Below, piece by piece: positions 25,690 through 52,287 of a stretch of 64,000 nucleotides of DNA. The notes below the pieces were generated by a model, which was given only the letters and a program-made list of their open reading frames with translations, was not told the origin of the DNA and did not search any database. Origin of the DNA: Sipunculus nudus (Eukaryota; Annelida; Sipuncula; Golfingiida; Sipunculidae); assembly GCA_026874595.1 (NCBI GenBank), contig CM049313.1, forward strand, positions 61,116,659 through 61,180,658. The letters are read 5' to 3'. Position 1 is the stretch's first letter. The number at the start of each line of letters is the position of its first letter. Position numbers and translations under genes: made by a program.

Positions 25690-26230
25690 TTGTCTTTTAT
25701 GGTTCCATAGAATGATTTTTGGCTGAATTATAAAGAATGAATTGAGTCATTTAACCATATATCTTAGCTGTGTGAAACATACATCTAGCCTGGAACCAGT
25801 TTATCAGCATCCATTACACCATGCCTATAGACATTTAGATTTCAGCGGGTTATCTATGGAAAATATTGACAAGAATGTTTTTAAAAGCTTTTAAAATTAT
25901 GTAGATTTATGATATTAGATATCATCTGTACACTAACTCATAATTTCTCAGGTTTAGTAGGAGCTACCATCCTCAAATTTTATGCAATTATCTATCAAAT
26001 ATTGATGGATTCAGCTTATTTTTGCTATCTGCATTTACTAAGATTTTATAGGGAAAAAGCTGAAAAAAACTTAGTCATTTTCTTGTAAACGGTCCAGCCA
26101 AATTGTTCAATATTTTACAGAAATGATCCCAGAGACAAGCCCTCTCAAGTTTGTTCAAATGGTTTGTGTTTGATAAATTTAAGCAGAGTTACATAACAGT
26201 CTAAGATTGTGTCTGTTTCTTGAATAGGTT
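25690..26230 (+). repeat. Family D, right segment
   Basis: It continues D after family B (GGCTGAATTATAAAGAATGA), then has another full D unit with AGCCAAATTGTTCAATATTT and TACAGAAATGATCCC. That unit is the uninterrupted reference for the empty sites of copies A1 and B1. Confidence 0.7.
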
Positions 26231-26239
26231 GAGAAACTG

Positions 26240-26680
26240 CCAACTGTTTCAGATTTGGCAACAGATCAAGAGTTCATTCAGTGCAGCCAGATATAGGTCA
26301 AGAGTTCAATCAGTGCAGTCAAGCACAAGGCATGTGATCACCTCATGGGTGTCATGTGAACACCTCATGGACAACATGTGATCATCTCATGGGTAGCATG
26401 TGATCACCTCATGAGTTTCATGTGATCACCTCATGGCTGTCATGCCCCTCAGGGTTGCATATGGAGCCAATCTGTGAGCTTATGCAATTGTGTGGCTACT
26501 ATTTCAGATTTGGCAACAGGCCAAAGTTCAGTCTGGATTTATTTATAGCTTTGGCATACTGCCAACTGTGTCAGATTATGCAACAGGTCAAGAGTTCGCT
26601 AAGTGCAGCTAGGTACAGGTCAAAAGTTCACTTAGTCTAGCCAGGTGCAGGTCAAGAGTTCACTCAGTGCAATAGCCTGA
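26240..26680 (+). repeat. Minisatellite cluster
   Basis: Two interleaved repeats. CATGTGATCACCTCATGGGT-type 22-bp units occur about five times at 26331-26440. GGTCAAGAGTTCANTCAGTG-type units of roughly 35-45 bp occur at about 26265-26300 and 26585-26670. Confidence 0.75.
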
Positions 26681-27640
26681 GCAAGTAATTTGTCACAGTA
26701 CACTTGGGGCAACAGCCTTTCTCATCTAAGCCTGGTCAGCCCTGTGCAGCAGACTCAAGGTAAGTTTGATGTATTTGCCTGATATTCTGACCTGACTATG
26801 TGTCTTTAATGGCTTTCTCGTTCACAAGACAGGTGTCGCTATATACCATGACTTTTGCAAAGTGTATGTGCCTGCTTAATTCTACAGAGGAATTTGATAT
26901 ATCAGCCTGAAATTGGGCATCTTTATACATGTCAAATAGCTTTGTCTTATACAAGACTGGTGGTGCCATCTACATTAATTTTTGTGTTGTGTGCACCCAT
27001 GCTAGATGTTCAGCATGATGTTTGTGTATTATTTCTTGTTCAAAATGATTAGTACTTGCATTGTTCATATATATGTAAAGTAGTGGTTCAGCATTGAAGC
27101 GTTATACCTGGTGTATATGCATATGCACAGGTTTGCATTAGGCCTGTAGGCCTTGTTTTACTTTCATATGTTTTATAGTATTTAAGGAACAGACAGCAAT
27201 GAATAATGAAGACATATGCTGAGGTACCCCATTGAGACGACTAATAGGCTGGTTACCTTGCCCCCTTGATCTCTTTCAAGTAATCTTAAAGGACATCATT
27301 TCCTTGTCCAATTGTCTCACATTGTTGATATATTATTTTCCAACAAAAAGATATTTCCCATATATCAGTATTATATACTGAACATTTTTATTCATGATTA
27401 TTTTTTTCCATGGTGTCAATGCATGGGAAAATTCTCAGTAACTTCCATAACCCATGTATCCATCCTTTGAGATCATATAAATTGTGCTGTCTAAGTAAGT
27501 GCATGTCATCAAGATGAGGGTACTAACCCTAACCCTTGAAAGATGGCAGTTCATCACAGTTTTCACAAAAGTAATATATTGCCCATAAAACCTGTAAAAC
27601 CAATAAAACCTTTGTTTACCCAGAAAAACCCTATGGGCTG
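26681..27640. other. Gene-free stretch with a family C-like remnant
   Basis: 26820-27010 contains a diverged C unit (CTGAAATTGGGCATC ... GGTGGTGCCATCTACATTAA). The rest is AT-rich with no supported gene. Confidence 0.45.
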
Positions 27641-29761
27641 CAGGGCTGGGGTAATTGACTGTAATCTATTACACAATTTCATGTTATTGAAAGTAATTTG
27701 TAATTAAAAATTTTCAAAATACAAGTAAATGTAATTGTAATTAATTACTTTGAAAAATACACTGTAAATTGAATTACTTTTCAGTTACACTTAAATAAAC
27801 TGCCTGAAGTCAGACAAACAAACATGTGCATTGCTACACAGTAGTCATCACAGCTGATCCCTCTGTGCCCAAGTTTCACCTGAGCTCTGTTTCCAGCTTA
27901 TCCCTGACAAGGTTTGTGGGGGTGGTTTCTGTGTGACTTTCCCTGAGTTAATTTGAAGTAACCCTCTGCTTGTGTTCTGCCTGACAGCAAACATCCTGCC
28001 TGCGTTCATCCAGTCTATCTGCTGGTCATCCAGAGAAGGGACTGGCTGCATTGTGTTTTAATTGCAAGGACCTATCATTGACCATGGAGTACCTACATAT
28101 AATTTTCTCCTGAGCAGTAGCTTGTATGTTTACAGCTAGTGACAGCCTGCCACCCCTAATGTCAGTTTATGTTGAACTGAAGACGATGGGAGGACGTCAG
28201 TTTATTTCAGAATCCTTAGTGTCATGTTGTCATGGCTAGTTTACAGCTTATATTATATATTAATTATGCTTAACAAGGTTTTCTGTGAGGGTTTCTGAAG
28301 GACTTCATCCTGACAATGAAGCTGTCCCCTTTTCTCTTGTTCTGTATGACTGCAAAATTTCCAGTCTATCAGTTGTTTATCCAGAAACATCAAAAGGGGC
28401 TGGGTGTATTGTGTTTAGAAAGTTTGGATACATACAAAGAGAGTTTTGATGATTTTTATGTAAATAAAACTCACTTTTGTGTTCACTTTCAGTATTCAGA
28501 GTGTCCAAGTATTTTAACCGAAAACAAAGTAATTAAAAGTAATTGAAATGTAATTAAAATACTTTTCATTGTAATTATAATTAATTACATTTGCAAATCA
28601 ATGTAATTTTAATTGTAATTGTAATTTGACAATTTGAAAGTCATTGTAATTATTGTATCTGCCAAAATAAAGTTTTGCAGATTCTATGTTTTTGACCGGG
28701 TTTCTGCCGCCACCGCTGTATTCCGGAGAACTCCTCTGAGACTACTGGACTGATTTTTACAAAACTTACACCAATTATCAGGTGACATGTGAACAGTGCC
28801 TAACCATTCGGCATTGACCTTTGACCTTTCCTCTCTCCAGTGCATCCATCTGTACATCTCATTTGACCAATCAGGAAAAATATTTGGCATAAATGTAGCC
28901 CTTGGATAGCTTTATAACATACACTTAAATGGTGGCTCCACCTGCAACTGTTTTTGCACAGCATCCATCTTTTCGTCTGACTTGGGATAAAGTAACCCAT
29001 ATCTCTGCAGTGGTTTGACTAATTCACTAGAAATTTGGCATGCATATTCATCCTGGATAGCTTTCTTGATTTTATGAAAGATTGCACCACTTACATTCAT
29101 GTTAACACTGCAGACATCCATGCTTATATCTCCGGAATGGTTTGATATATCTTCCTGAAAATTTGCATGTGTTTAGATCTCACATAGCTCTTTTTCAAAC
29201 AAGAAACTGGTGGCGCCACCTGCAACCATTTTTTTTGCACAGCGTCCATCTGTTCCTTTGACTTGGGATAAAATCACCCATATCTCTGCAGTGGTTTTAC
29301 TTATACGCCTGAAATTTGGCATGCATATACATCCTGGATAGCTTTCTTGATTTTATGACAGGTGGCGCCACTTACATTCATGTTCATGCTGCAGACATCC
29401 ATGCTTATATCTCGGGACTGGTTTGATGTATCTTCCCGAAAATTTGCATGTGTTTGGATCTCTCATAGCTCTTTATCATACACAAAACTGGTGGCGCCAC
29501 CTGCAACCATTTTTGCACACCTGAAATTTTGTGTATACATCTTGGATAGTTTCTCATTCAAATAACAGGTGGCACCACCTACAATCATGTTAATGTTGCA
29601 GACATCCATGCTAATATGTAACACATCTAACTTTGTTTCCCCTTGCCACTTAATCAATGCCTCACTTCACCCGTCCTACTCTGATTTTGGCAGATATGCT
29701 TAGTTGCTTGTCGACTACCAGTATTCTAGTTTACATTCGGATGTAATTGACCCGACCCCTG
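27641..29761. mobile_element. hAT-like element split by a family C insertion
   Basis: Ends are CAGGGCTGGGGTAATTGACT at the left and, inverted at the right, CAGGGGTCGGGTCAATTACA. The 8 bp outside are ATGGGCTG and CTTAGCTG (5 of 8 equal), a possible decayed duplication. Both ends carry many TGTAATTGTAATTAATTAC-type words. The interior (about 27850-28550) has short frames only. Family C copy 2 occupies 28654-29729. Confidence 0.6.
28654..29729 (+). mobile_element. Family C Helentron-like element, copy 2
   Basis: Starts TGTATCTGCCAAAATAAAGT and ends ATTTTGGCAGATA, then a hairpin TAGTTG-CTTGT-CGACTA (one G-U pair), CCAGTATTCTAG and TT. Exact GGTGGCGCCACC boxes lie at 29209 and 29490, with variants at 29361 (final base T) and about 29569. 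The interior units match copy 1 (for example CTCTGCAGTGGTTTGAC). It lies inside a hAT-like element. Confidence 0.78.
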
Positions 29762-30052
29762 CTTAGCTGGGTTTTATGCTTAAAATTCAGGTTTTGCCCA
29801 ACCTGGCTTTGTCTATAAATTTATATCTTTTAAGAGGTTATGAAAAGTTTGTAGTGGACAGGTAATCACTGTACAGTTTATTAATTACTTCTAATCTTTC
29901 TGTTTTGGCTAACAAGTATTAAATGTATGAGACTTTATAGGGCATCAACCTGCAGTAGAACTTCACATAATTATTAATGAAGTGTGCATGATCTTGATGT
30001 TTTACTATTCAGTAAATTATACATTCAGATGTCAGTGCCACACATGAGTAGC

Positions 30053-30093
<41 letters not shown>

Positions 30094-30557
30094 TTTTTTG
30101 TTTAAGGTAATTCCAGTTGGTGAGAATATGAACAAATATGTCATAAAAATACAAATACAAAAAATTGTTTGTGCTGCATAAAGTCATTGTCCTTTCTTGT
30201 CCTTGACCTTGACCCCTTAATGTCACAACACTAATATAGGCTGTATGGTCACCTTGTGACAATGAGTTGATTTGTATAAATTACTTCCATATGTCTGCCA
30301 TATTACTTTACGGTACCGTCGGCACGTAAGCTTAGTCTCATTCTATATCACTCCTATGACCTATGTTGAGCTAAATAAGGAATACTGAAATACAGAAGTG
30401 GCAAGCATTTGCAAGCACAGGTATTTGAAAGCAGGGTAGGTGTCCCTATAAATATTTATTACTAAAAATGCAAGCTATTTGCAAAAACCATAAGATATAA
30501 ATTAACATATTGAAATGAACTAGAATTTAATTTTTACATTTTTTTTATTAGCTGATT
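29762..30557. other. Gene-free stretch with (TA)n
   Basis: AT-rich, with a TA run at 30057-30091 and TTGACCTTGACC near 30204. No gene supported. Confidence 0.5.
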
Positions 30558-33060
30558 TAGCTCAGCTGACTGTAATTGTAATGCTGTTTCCTCTCCAATA
30601 TACAATATTTTTCTTGCATATAGTACATACAAGGTTGACAAGGAGATATCCAGAAGTTGTCATTTTGTGGTAACGTAAGATTTATAAAAAAATCAATTTT
30701 CTTTTAAATAATTTCAGCAAATTAAAATATAATTAAATCCATCAATATACATAAATTAACAATATTTGAACCACATTATGGATAAAGGCGCAGTTTAAAA
30801 TGGAATTTTGAACCAAGTTTTATTGTATCGCCAGACATAGTCTGGAGATACTATGGTTTAGGCACGGTCGCGCCGCCGCCGCCGAGACTTCTTTTGGACA
30901 CAATAACTCAAAAAATATTTCACGGATCTTTACCAAACTTGGTATATGTATAGATATGGGTGAGAGGACGACGCCTATTTTTAATGAGGTCATGACCTCA
31001 ACTAGGAGAGTGACCTTGACCTTGAATAGGTTCAATTTTGGGGAAAATCACACAAATTCTTAAATATCTCAAGAAAACTTGCATGGATTGATCCCAAAAT
31101 CAAGTTGATCGAAGATCATGGATAGGGTTGTCATGTTCCAGAAACTGGTGGTGCCACCTATTATTCCTTACTTGTTTTCATGCCGTTTAATATCCCATCA
31201 ATTGCTACTTGACAGTACTGTGAGCATTATAAGTCAAAAACTAATGGACAGATTTCTTTCATATTATGCAAATACATAGATATGGGTTATGGGATGATGT
31301 TTATTTAAATTGGGGTCATGACCTTTCCTATGAGAGTGGCCTTGACCTTGAATATTGCCATATATGGTGAAAATCACACAAAATCATTAATTTCTCAATA
31401 AGGGATGCATGCATTGGTCAAAAAATCAACTTGACCGAAGATCTTGGATAGTAATGTCATGTACCGGAAACAGGTGGCGCCACCTGTTATTCTTTTACTT
31501 GTTTTAGTGCCGTTTAATACCCCATCATTGCCACTTAACAGTACATTTATAACCTGTGAGCATTATAAGTCAAAAACTAATGGACAGGTTTCTTTCATAT
31601 TATGCATATACATAGATATGGGTTATGGGATGATGTATATATAAATTGGGGTCATGACCTTTCCTATTAGAGTGGCCTTGACCTTGAATATTGCCATGTA
31701 TGGTGAAAATTACACAAAATCATTAATATCTCAATAAGGGATGCATGCATTGGTCCAAAAATCAACATGTTCAAAGATCTTGGAAAGTATTGTCATGTAC
31801 CTGAAACAGGTGGCGCCACCTGTTATTCTTTTACTTGTTTTGTGCCGTTTAATACCCCATCATTGCCATTCATCAGGACTGTGAGCATTATAAGTCAAAA
31901 ACTAATGGACAAATTTCTTTCATATTATGCATATACATGGATATGGGTTTTAGGATAATGTTTTTTTGAATAGGGGTCATGACCTTTTCAATGAGTGGCC
32001 TTGACCTTGAATATTGCCATATATGGTGAAAATCACACAAAATCATTAATTTCTCAATAAGGGATGCATGCATTGGTCCAAAAATCAACTTGACCGAAGA
32101 TCTTGGATAGTAATGTCATGTACCGGAAACAGGTGGCGCCACCTGTTATTCTTTTACTTGTTTTAGTGCCGTTTAATACCCCATCATTGCCACTTAACAG
32201 TATTGTGAGCATTATAAGTCAAAAACTAATGGACAGATTTCTTGCATATACATAGACATGGGTTAGGGGATGATGTATATTGAAATTTGGATCATGACCT
32301 TTTCTATGAGAATGACCTTTTCTATGAGTGTGGTCTGATATTAATTGTTGCTGAAGATGGGGGGCCTATTCTTAAAGGGGGGGGGGATTAATTGTCTGGG
32401 GATACTATGGCACCTGCGGTGCCAAGAAATATCTAGTTTTCAGATGTTTATTGTTTTGTTATAATATTTTTGTGGTAAAAGAAAAAAAAATGGTATGCAT
32501 GTGGTGTTATCTGACAAAATTAAGGATATATATATGATGATACAATTTAGAATGTGAATCAATTTATGTATACAATTAAGCAAGTGTTCTGCAATCAATA
32601 TTTTAAGTATATAGCTGTAAGTTGTTATATGTTCAGTCTTATAAATTATATATTAAAGCCATATATTACACAGTGCAGATGCAATGTATCCCTAATTGGT
32701 TTGTTTTAACTTGCTTATCAAATTTAGTCACTCATTTGAAAATAGAAAGTTTATTTTTTACAGCATTTTATTTCAGTTGTTAAATTAAATGTTTATTATT
32801 ATGCTTCAGCTCATGTCCATTGTTCTGTAATTTGCAGGGTTTTGCAAGTTGCCAGTGTATATATTTACATGCATTTACAGTCACTTAGTCGAAATACTGA
32901 AACTTTTACAAATTACATGTAACATGTTTGTGATCATGAGAGGCCCCTGCATCTTTCATGTAGTCCATAAGAGGGCACAGTCGACACAACAACTAGGATT
33001 TTATACAAATATTCTCAGGTTCAATTTCAGCTGGGTGCCATGACCCACGGGTCCCTTGTT
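30558..33060 (+). mobile_element. Family A Helentron-like element, copy 2 (hosts a B copy)
   Basis: Starts TAGCTCAGCTGACTGTAATT and ends CAGCTGGGTGCCATGACCCA then CGGGTCCCTTGTT. The 5' third seen in copies 1 and 3 is deleted, since TAATTGTAATGCTGTTTCCT follows the end directly. Sequence on either side of 30824-32436 aligns with uninterrupted copy 3 near 42975. Confidence 0.8.
30824..32436 (+). mobile_element. Family B Helentron-like element, copy 2
   Basis: Same ends as copy 1: CCAGAC-ATA-GTCTGG hairpin at the left; GGCACC-TGC-GGTGCC, AAGAAATATCTAG and TT at the right. Four tandem units of about 323-336 bp, each with GGTGG[CT]GCCACC (31147, 31473, 31809, 32132), and TTGACCTTGAAT in three of them plus TGACCTTGACCTTGAAT near 31010. 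Non-coding. Confidence 0.85.
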
Positions 33061-33598
33061 AAGTTCTACTGTTCCCCAATATATCCAATCACATGAACCT
33101 TGTCTCTGTGATATTTATTTTGAATAAATAAAAAAAATGTTTAAAGTTTCACAGCCCAAGTACATAGAAAAATTAAAACAGGAACATGTCGGCCACTCAG
33201 GGCCTTAGTTATGATCATTTATGTCACTTTATAGTAGAACCTCAAATTACTTAATCTCTTTTTATTGCCAAAAATTTGTTTTCCGAATATAAAATAAGGA
33301 ACTAAAGTTTACCTCTATTGACTGAAAAGTAAACCTATGACATTCAGAAAAAACATTTTCCCAAATTAATGTAAATCGTTCTGAGCTTTTAATTTAGGAC
33401 AAAATATTATGATGACAAAAAATCACTGGCAGGATTATAGCATATTGGGACAATGTTATGCTCATGCATACTGTGGATATACTTTTTGGAAAAAAGTTTA
33501 CTTTACATAACTGTAACCTCATTTATCTTAACCCTTTATTTATGCCAGATATTCAAAGTTCTATAATATCATATGTGCCTTGTATGATTTCATTACAG
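33061..33598. other. Upstream flank of NUDT12, promoter not located
   Basis: AT-rich sequence between the family A end and the first coding exon. No TATA box or CpG-rich promoter stands out. A non-coding first exon and the true promoter may lie further upstream, beyond the nested repeats. Confidence 0.4.
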
Positions 33599-33624
33599 GG
33601 ATCACAGGAGCTGCACAGGCCATC

Positions 33625-48099
<14,475 letters not shown>

Positions 48100-48766
48100 T
48101 ATTAAAATTGGCAGCATCAATACATACTGCAGCATGTTTATCGTTAATGATACCACAGTATGGACAAAGCACTGCCAAGTGCGAGGATTGAACTTAGAGC
48201 ACTGAAATGGGTATGGTTACAGATACATTAGTAGCATGAAAGTGTGCATTTTATTGCATACTTTACATAATAACATAGACACAGGTATGAAAAAAATATA
48301 TGTGCAGTAGCTTATAAAATATACTGCTGTGTCTGCATTATGTATAGGAATAGATACAGGAACAGCGTATAAAAAGAACAGCAGTTCACAAAAAAATTTT
48401 CCTTATCAGGAAGAGACCCTTTATTCAGTTCCTGATTCATTTATTGGCTAAGGGGGCCTCACAATCTATGCATGGCCTCAACCTTCTTAAAACATTGATA
48501 AAAAATCACTAACATATTTTCTTTAGAAATTATAAAATTAGCTGCATACTTAGTTCAAAATAATGTGTACGCACAAATATTGTATAGTGCCAAACGCATG
48601 TCAAGCCCAGGTTATGCTATGCTCAACTATTTGCTACACTACCTGCTGCATTAAACTGCAATTGCCGGTCAGGTTTGGCCACCAGGTGGTGCTGTCTCTG
48701 TGGAATTCCCTAAGCATATTATTTAACCAATCATATTGCAGATAACACCAGCATTATTGGATTCTC
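48100..48766 (+). other. NUDT12 3' flank with a repeat related to intron 5
   Basis: The first ~350 bp may be 3' UTR; no strong poly(A) signal context was fixed. 48455-48615 is the second copy of the intron 5 repeat (CCTTCTTAAAACATTGATAA, AATAATGTGTACGCACA). Confidence 0.45.
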
Positions 48767-48988
48767 TTAGAGATACAGGTCACTTTGCATTGAGGTTGAA
48801 AGCACTTGGTAGCACAGACATTTTCTACCCCGCGTTGGAATACACACGATGCAATTGTCAACTGTCAACACAGTGTCTATACTGACTTGCTGGTGTGGCC
48901 TGAGGTCAGTTATCCCCCACTGTCTGCATATTTCCTCTCTGGCTATGCTACAAGGCGCAGCTGTTTGTTCACATGCTAAGCCAATCAA
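48767..48988 (-). pseudogene. RecQ-like helicase fragment, motif 0/I, broken Walker A
   Basis: The minus-strand frame codes a segment with LRPHQQVSIDTVLT, then DNCIVCIPTRGRKCLCYQV. In RecQ helicases these are motif 0 (LRPxQ) and motif I (PTGxGKSLCYQ). Here the Walker A reads TRGRKC: two glycines have become Arg and the Ser has become Cys, each explainable by one base change, so ATP binding should be lost. No flanking helicase motifs are apparent. This is a decayed partial copy, 0.7 kb downstream of NUDT12 and on the opposite strand. RecQ-like copies are often multiplied in bivalve genomes (recollection, not checked). Confidence 0.65.
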
Positions 48989-49997
48989 ATTTGTTCTACC
49001 AGTTCTGCAGATTTGATTAAATGTGGAGCCAATTAGATTTTAGTTTATCAAGCGCAAAGTCACTGGGTATTTGGCAAGGTGCCAGACATGAAGAATCCTG
49101 CTATTTCTCACAGTGTGCGAGTGGAGGTCACCAGGAGGTCACATGCTTTGATCAGAGCATATTCATATCCAGAAGTTATCAAATAAGGGCCACCTAAGAT
49201 CCAGGGCATCCAGTTACTTAAATCTGGCACTGCCTTTCATGCAGAGTTGGTATTAATGAAAAAAATACATGGCATCTATTACTCACTTCTGTGCAAAGTA
49301 AAATAGTCATGTCTGTATGGTATTTACTTATATTTTAATGTGTACACCTTTTACAAACCTTGTTTAATCTCCATGTGTGCATGTATGAGCAGAGGATATT
49401 CATTATAAGAGTGATTTAAACTGGTGATGGGAACACCAACTACAAAGTGGTCTGCTTTAACATTCAGGGCATCTTTCATAATTTGAGAATCCCTTTTATA
49501 TCTTTTATGTGCCTTAAAAAGTAGTGATCTTTATTTTGTACTTTAAATTTATCTGATGATGTAGCCTTCTTGCACAGGTTCCCACATATAATGATGGTAA
49601 TTTTACAAATACAAATATCTCTTTGATACACAATGATGAAACCAGACTCTATTTAGGTATCGTGGCAAAAGTCTAGTGTAGGCTCGCCTATATGTTCATA
49701 CTCTTGTTTCTTATTGTTTTATTATGTTAAATATAAAAAATATTACTGTATGTTTTGTTTATTATGCCAAATAATAAATATTACTGTATGTTATTATCAT
49801 GCAGGGTATTTTAGCATCAGTAACATAATATTAGAATTTAACATGTTGGTTTTATCACCATCCTGCAAAGAGTTATTGATAGGTTATTGTTAACAGGTTT
49901 CAGCAGGCACCTGTTAACTTTTGTATATATCAGGAGTCAGTGTGTTACTTGCAAAAATCTGTGATCTTAAGGAATGTTAAGTTTGATATAGATAACA
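48989..49997. other. Gene-free stretch
   Basis: No supported gene. It contains a short repeated ATAAATATTACTGTATGTT phrase (49735-49795). Confidence 0.4.
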
Positions 49998-50201
49998 CAG
50001 TAAAACCTGTTCAGTAAGACCACATATGGGACTAGCAGACAGTGGTCTTGATACACAGTGGGTCTTATTAGACAGGTCAGTTATAACCAGTGAGAATCCT
50101 ATGCAACTGATAACTAAGGGCCCAGTCTCATACTTAGTTATATTTTGGTTCACTCGAGGGTGGTCTTTAAAGACAGGTGGTCTCTCTGACAGGTTCCTCT
50201 G
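49998..50201. mobile_element. Short TIR element, hAT-like ends
   Basis: 204 bp; left CAGTAAAACCTGTTCAGTAA, right inverted CAGAGGAACCTGTCAGAGAG, with GGTCTT/AAGACC words throughout. No clear 8-bp duplication, so the class is tentative. Confidence 0.5.
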
Positions 50202-51851
50202 TAATTGAATATTCATGAATGACTGCTCATTAAATATTCATAAATGTGAAGAAAATCATGTTAGTTTTGATGTTTTAAACAATCATCCACTAAAACGGGT
50301 ATTTTAGGATGTACAAATATACTGATATTTTTTAAGTATAAAACCCATGGTGATTTCAATTCATGTACTGCTGTAGTATTAGTCTTACAATCATGTGTCT
50401 ATGCTAATGCATTGTTATGAATAATAAACTATTAAAGGACAACATTTTGCTTTCATTTCGCTTCTTCCTAATCCAATAGTCAGATAATCAGATCACCAAG
50501 TTCTAATTGACCAGTCCAGAACCTCTGCCAGAGTGGGTATATTGCTTCGTGACGAAAGTGCTATTACATGAGCACCTTGATTTGACAGCACACGATAATT
50601 GATAACTAAGTTCACTGTGAAAAAATATAAAACCACAGACCACATGTCATAATGGTCAATTGATGTTGTTCTTGGCATTCTAGTTCACAGAAAATGCGCA
50701 GTACAGATGCTCCAGTTAACAAAGCCTTGTACAGATACTAGTATTGCCCCAGTTTCACAGACATGCCTGATTCACACGTCACGGGTTATTTTCACATTAT
50801 TACTTAATTTTCGATATATTTATCCGTTTAACCACAATAATGGCCACTTTGAGAGGTCTCACATTTTAAGCTTGTATTTTTTTAGATTTATCAATTAAAG
50901 GGTGCAGCAGCTTTTAAGTACGTAGAAAGAAAGAATTCAATTTTAGCTCGGCTGACGCTATCGGAAATTGATCTGAACTGTATCAGTCACATGTCATAAA
51001 ACGGAGTGACATATATCCAGGCTCTTTCGATAGCCAACGGACAGGATACATCAAAACAAAACACCTCACTGGCTCAGAGAAATAAACTTATTTCTAACAC
51101 AGTCACGGAAATGTAGTTGCAGCACAGTCGTTAGACATCTTAATGCTTGTAACGACAACTTGGCCACGGCCTTAAACAACATATACTCCTCACGATGTGG
51201 TTGCATAACATTAATAGTAATTCATTTCATACTACCCACTGCCCACGTGGGAAACATGAGCAGTAGACCGCCATCAGGGGCCGTGTATGTATTATCATTG
51301 GGCCCTGTGCTCTAAGAAACGGTGCATAACAAAATAGCCTGAATAACTTGCAGCACCTAATATGCCATCGACTACGGCTTTCCTTTATGTACAAAATATC
51401 AAAATTCATGAACAATGTTTAAACTATAATTAGGTCTCCCTGATAACTGCTTTGCTCATAATGATCTACTAATATATGAAACTCAATTTTTTTGTGCCAA
51501 TTTCTTTGATCCTTCTGATCAAGAAACTTTTATTTAATATTTTAGGGAGGTCTTGTGGAATAATTCTCGGAAACCCGAAATAAGATCACAGTGAAAATGT
51601 GTTACGACCAATCATGCGTGAGCATGAACATTCGATTTGAAATCCCACCCTTTCAAGTGTTCAAGGTTTGCAGAACTAATATTTAAATCGGATCATAAAA
51701 CTAAAATAATTATTACTACCTCATCTACAGATACAACACTATCAACATGTATAGAGTTTGAACAGAAGTATGTCTTTTTATAGATCGTATGTTTGCATGC
51801 AAAATGTAAAGTCTGTGAAATAGATATGTCTTAGGAATGACTATATTATAT

Positions 51852-51917
<66 letters not shown>

Positions 51918-52287
51918 AACGGTTTGTAGAAATATATAATGGTACTGCGTCAGTTAGAAAGTCACGGTTTTAAAACGGTAATACTGATCGTGTCACTCGT
52001 ATGTGTAAATAGGGTACACGTGGCGGACTCTTGTTTTAAGATTTCAAGACGCCAATGCACGTACCATCTTAATTCATAAGGCCTGCATTAGGAGAAGTGG
52101 AAACAGTTGCATATTTTCCGTGTGCAAGTAAAAAAACATTACCACTTTAGCATTTTTATCATTTCTTACTATTTCGTAGACAGACAGTAATATAAGGAGT
52201 ATGAATTATTTTCACTGATGATTTCAGGTGTTTTATTGCAAAATGTAATATCTGGTACCTTATTATATATCGTAGTAACGGCTGCAA
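50202..52287. other. Gene-free stretch with (TA)n
   Basis: Short frames only. A TA run sits at 51855-51913. A TAGCTCGGCTGACG word at 50944 resembles a family A start, but no element follows. Confidence 0.4.

Noticed and set aside
49998-50201. Pair of 60-79 codon frames at 49977-50216
   Set aside because: Both lie inside the short TIR element, on opposite strands, and have no motif.
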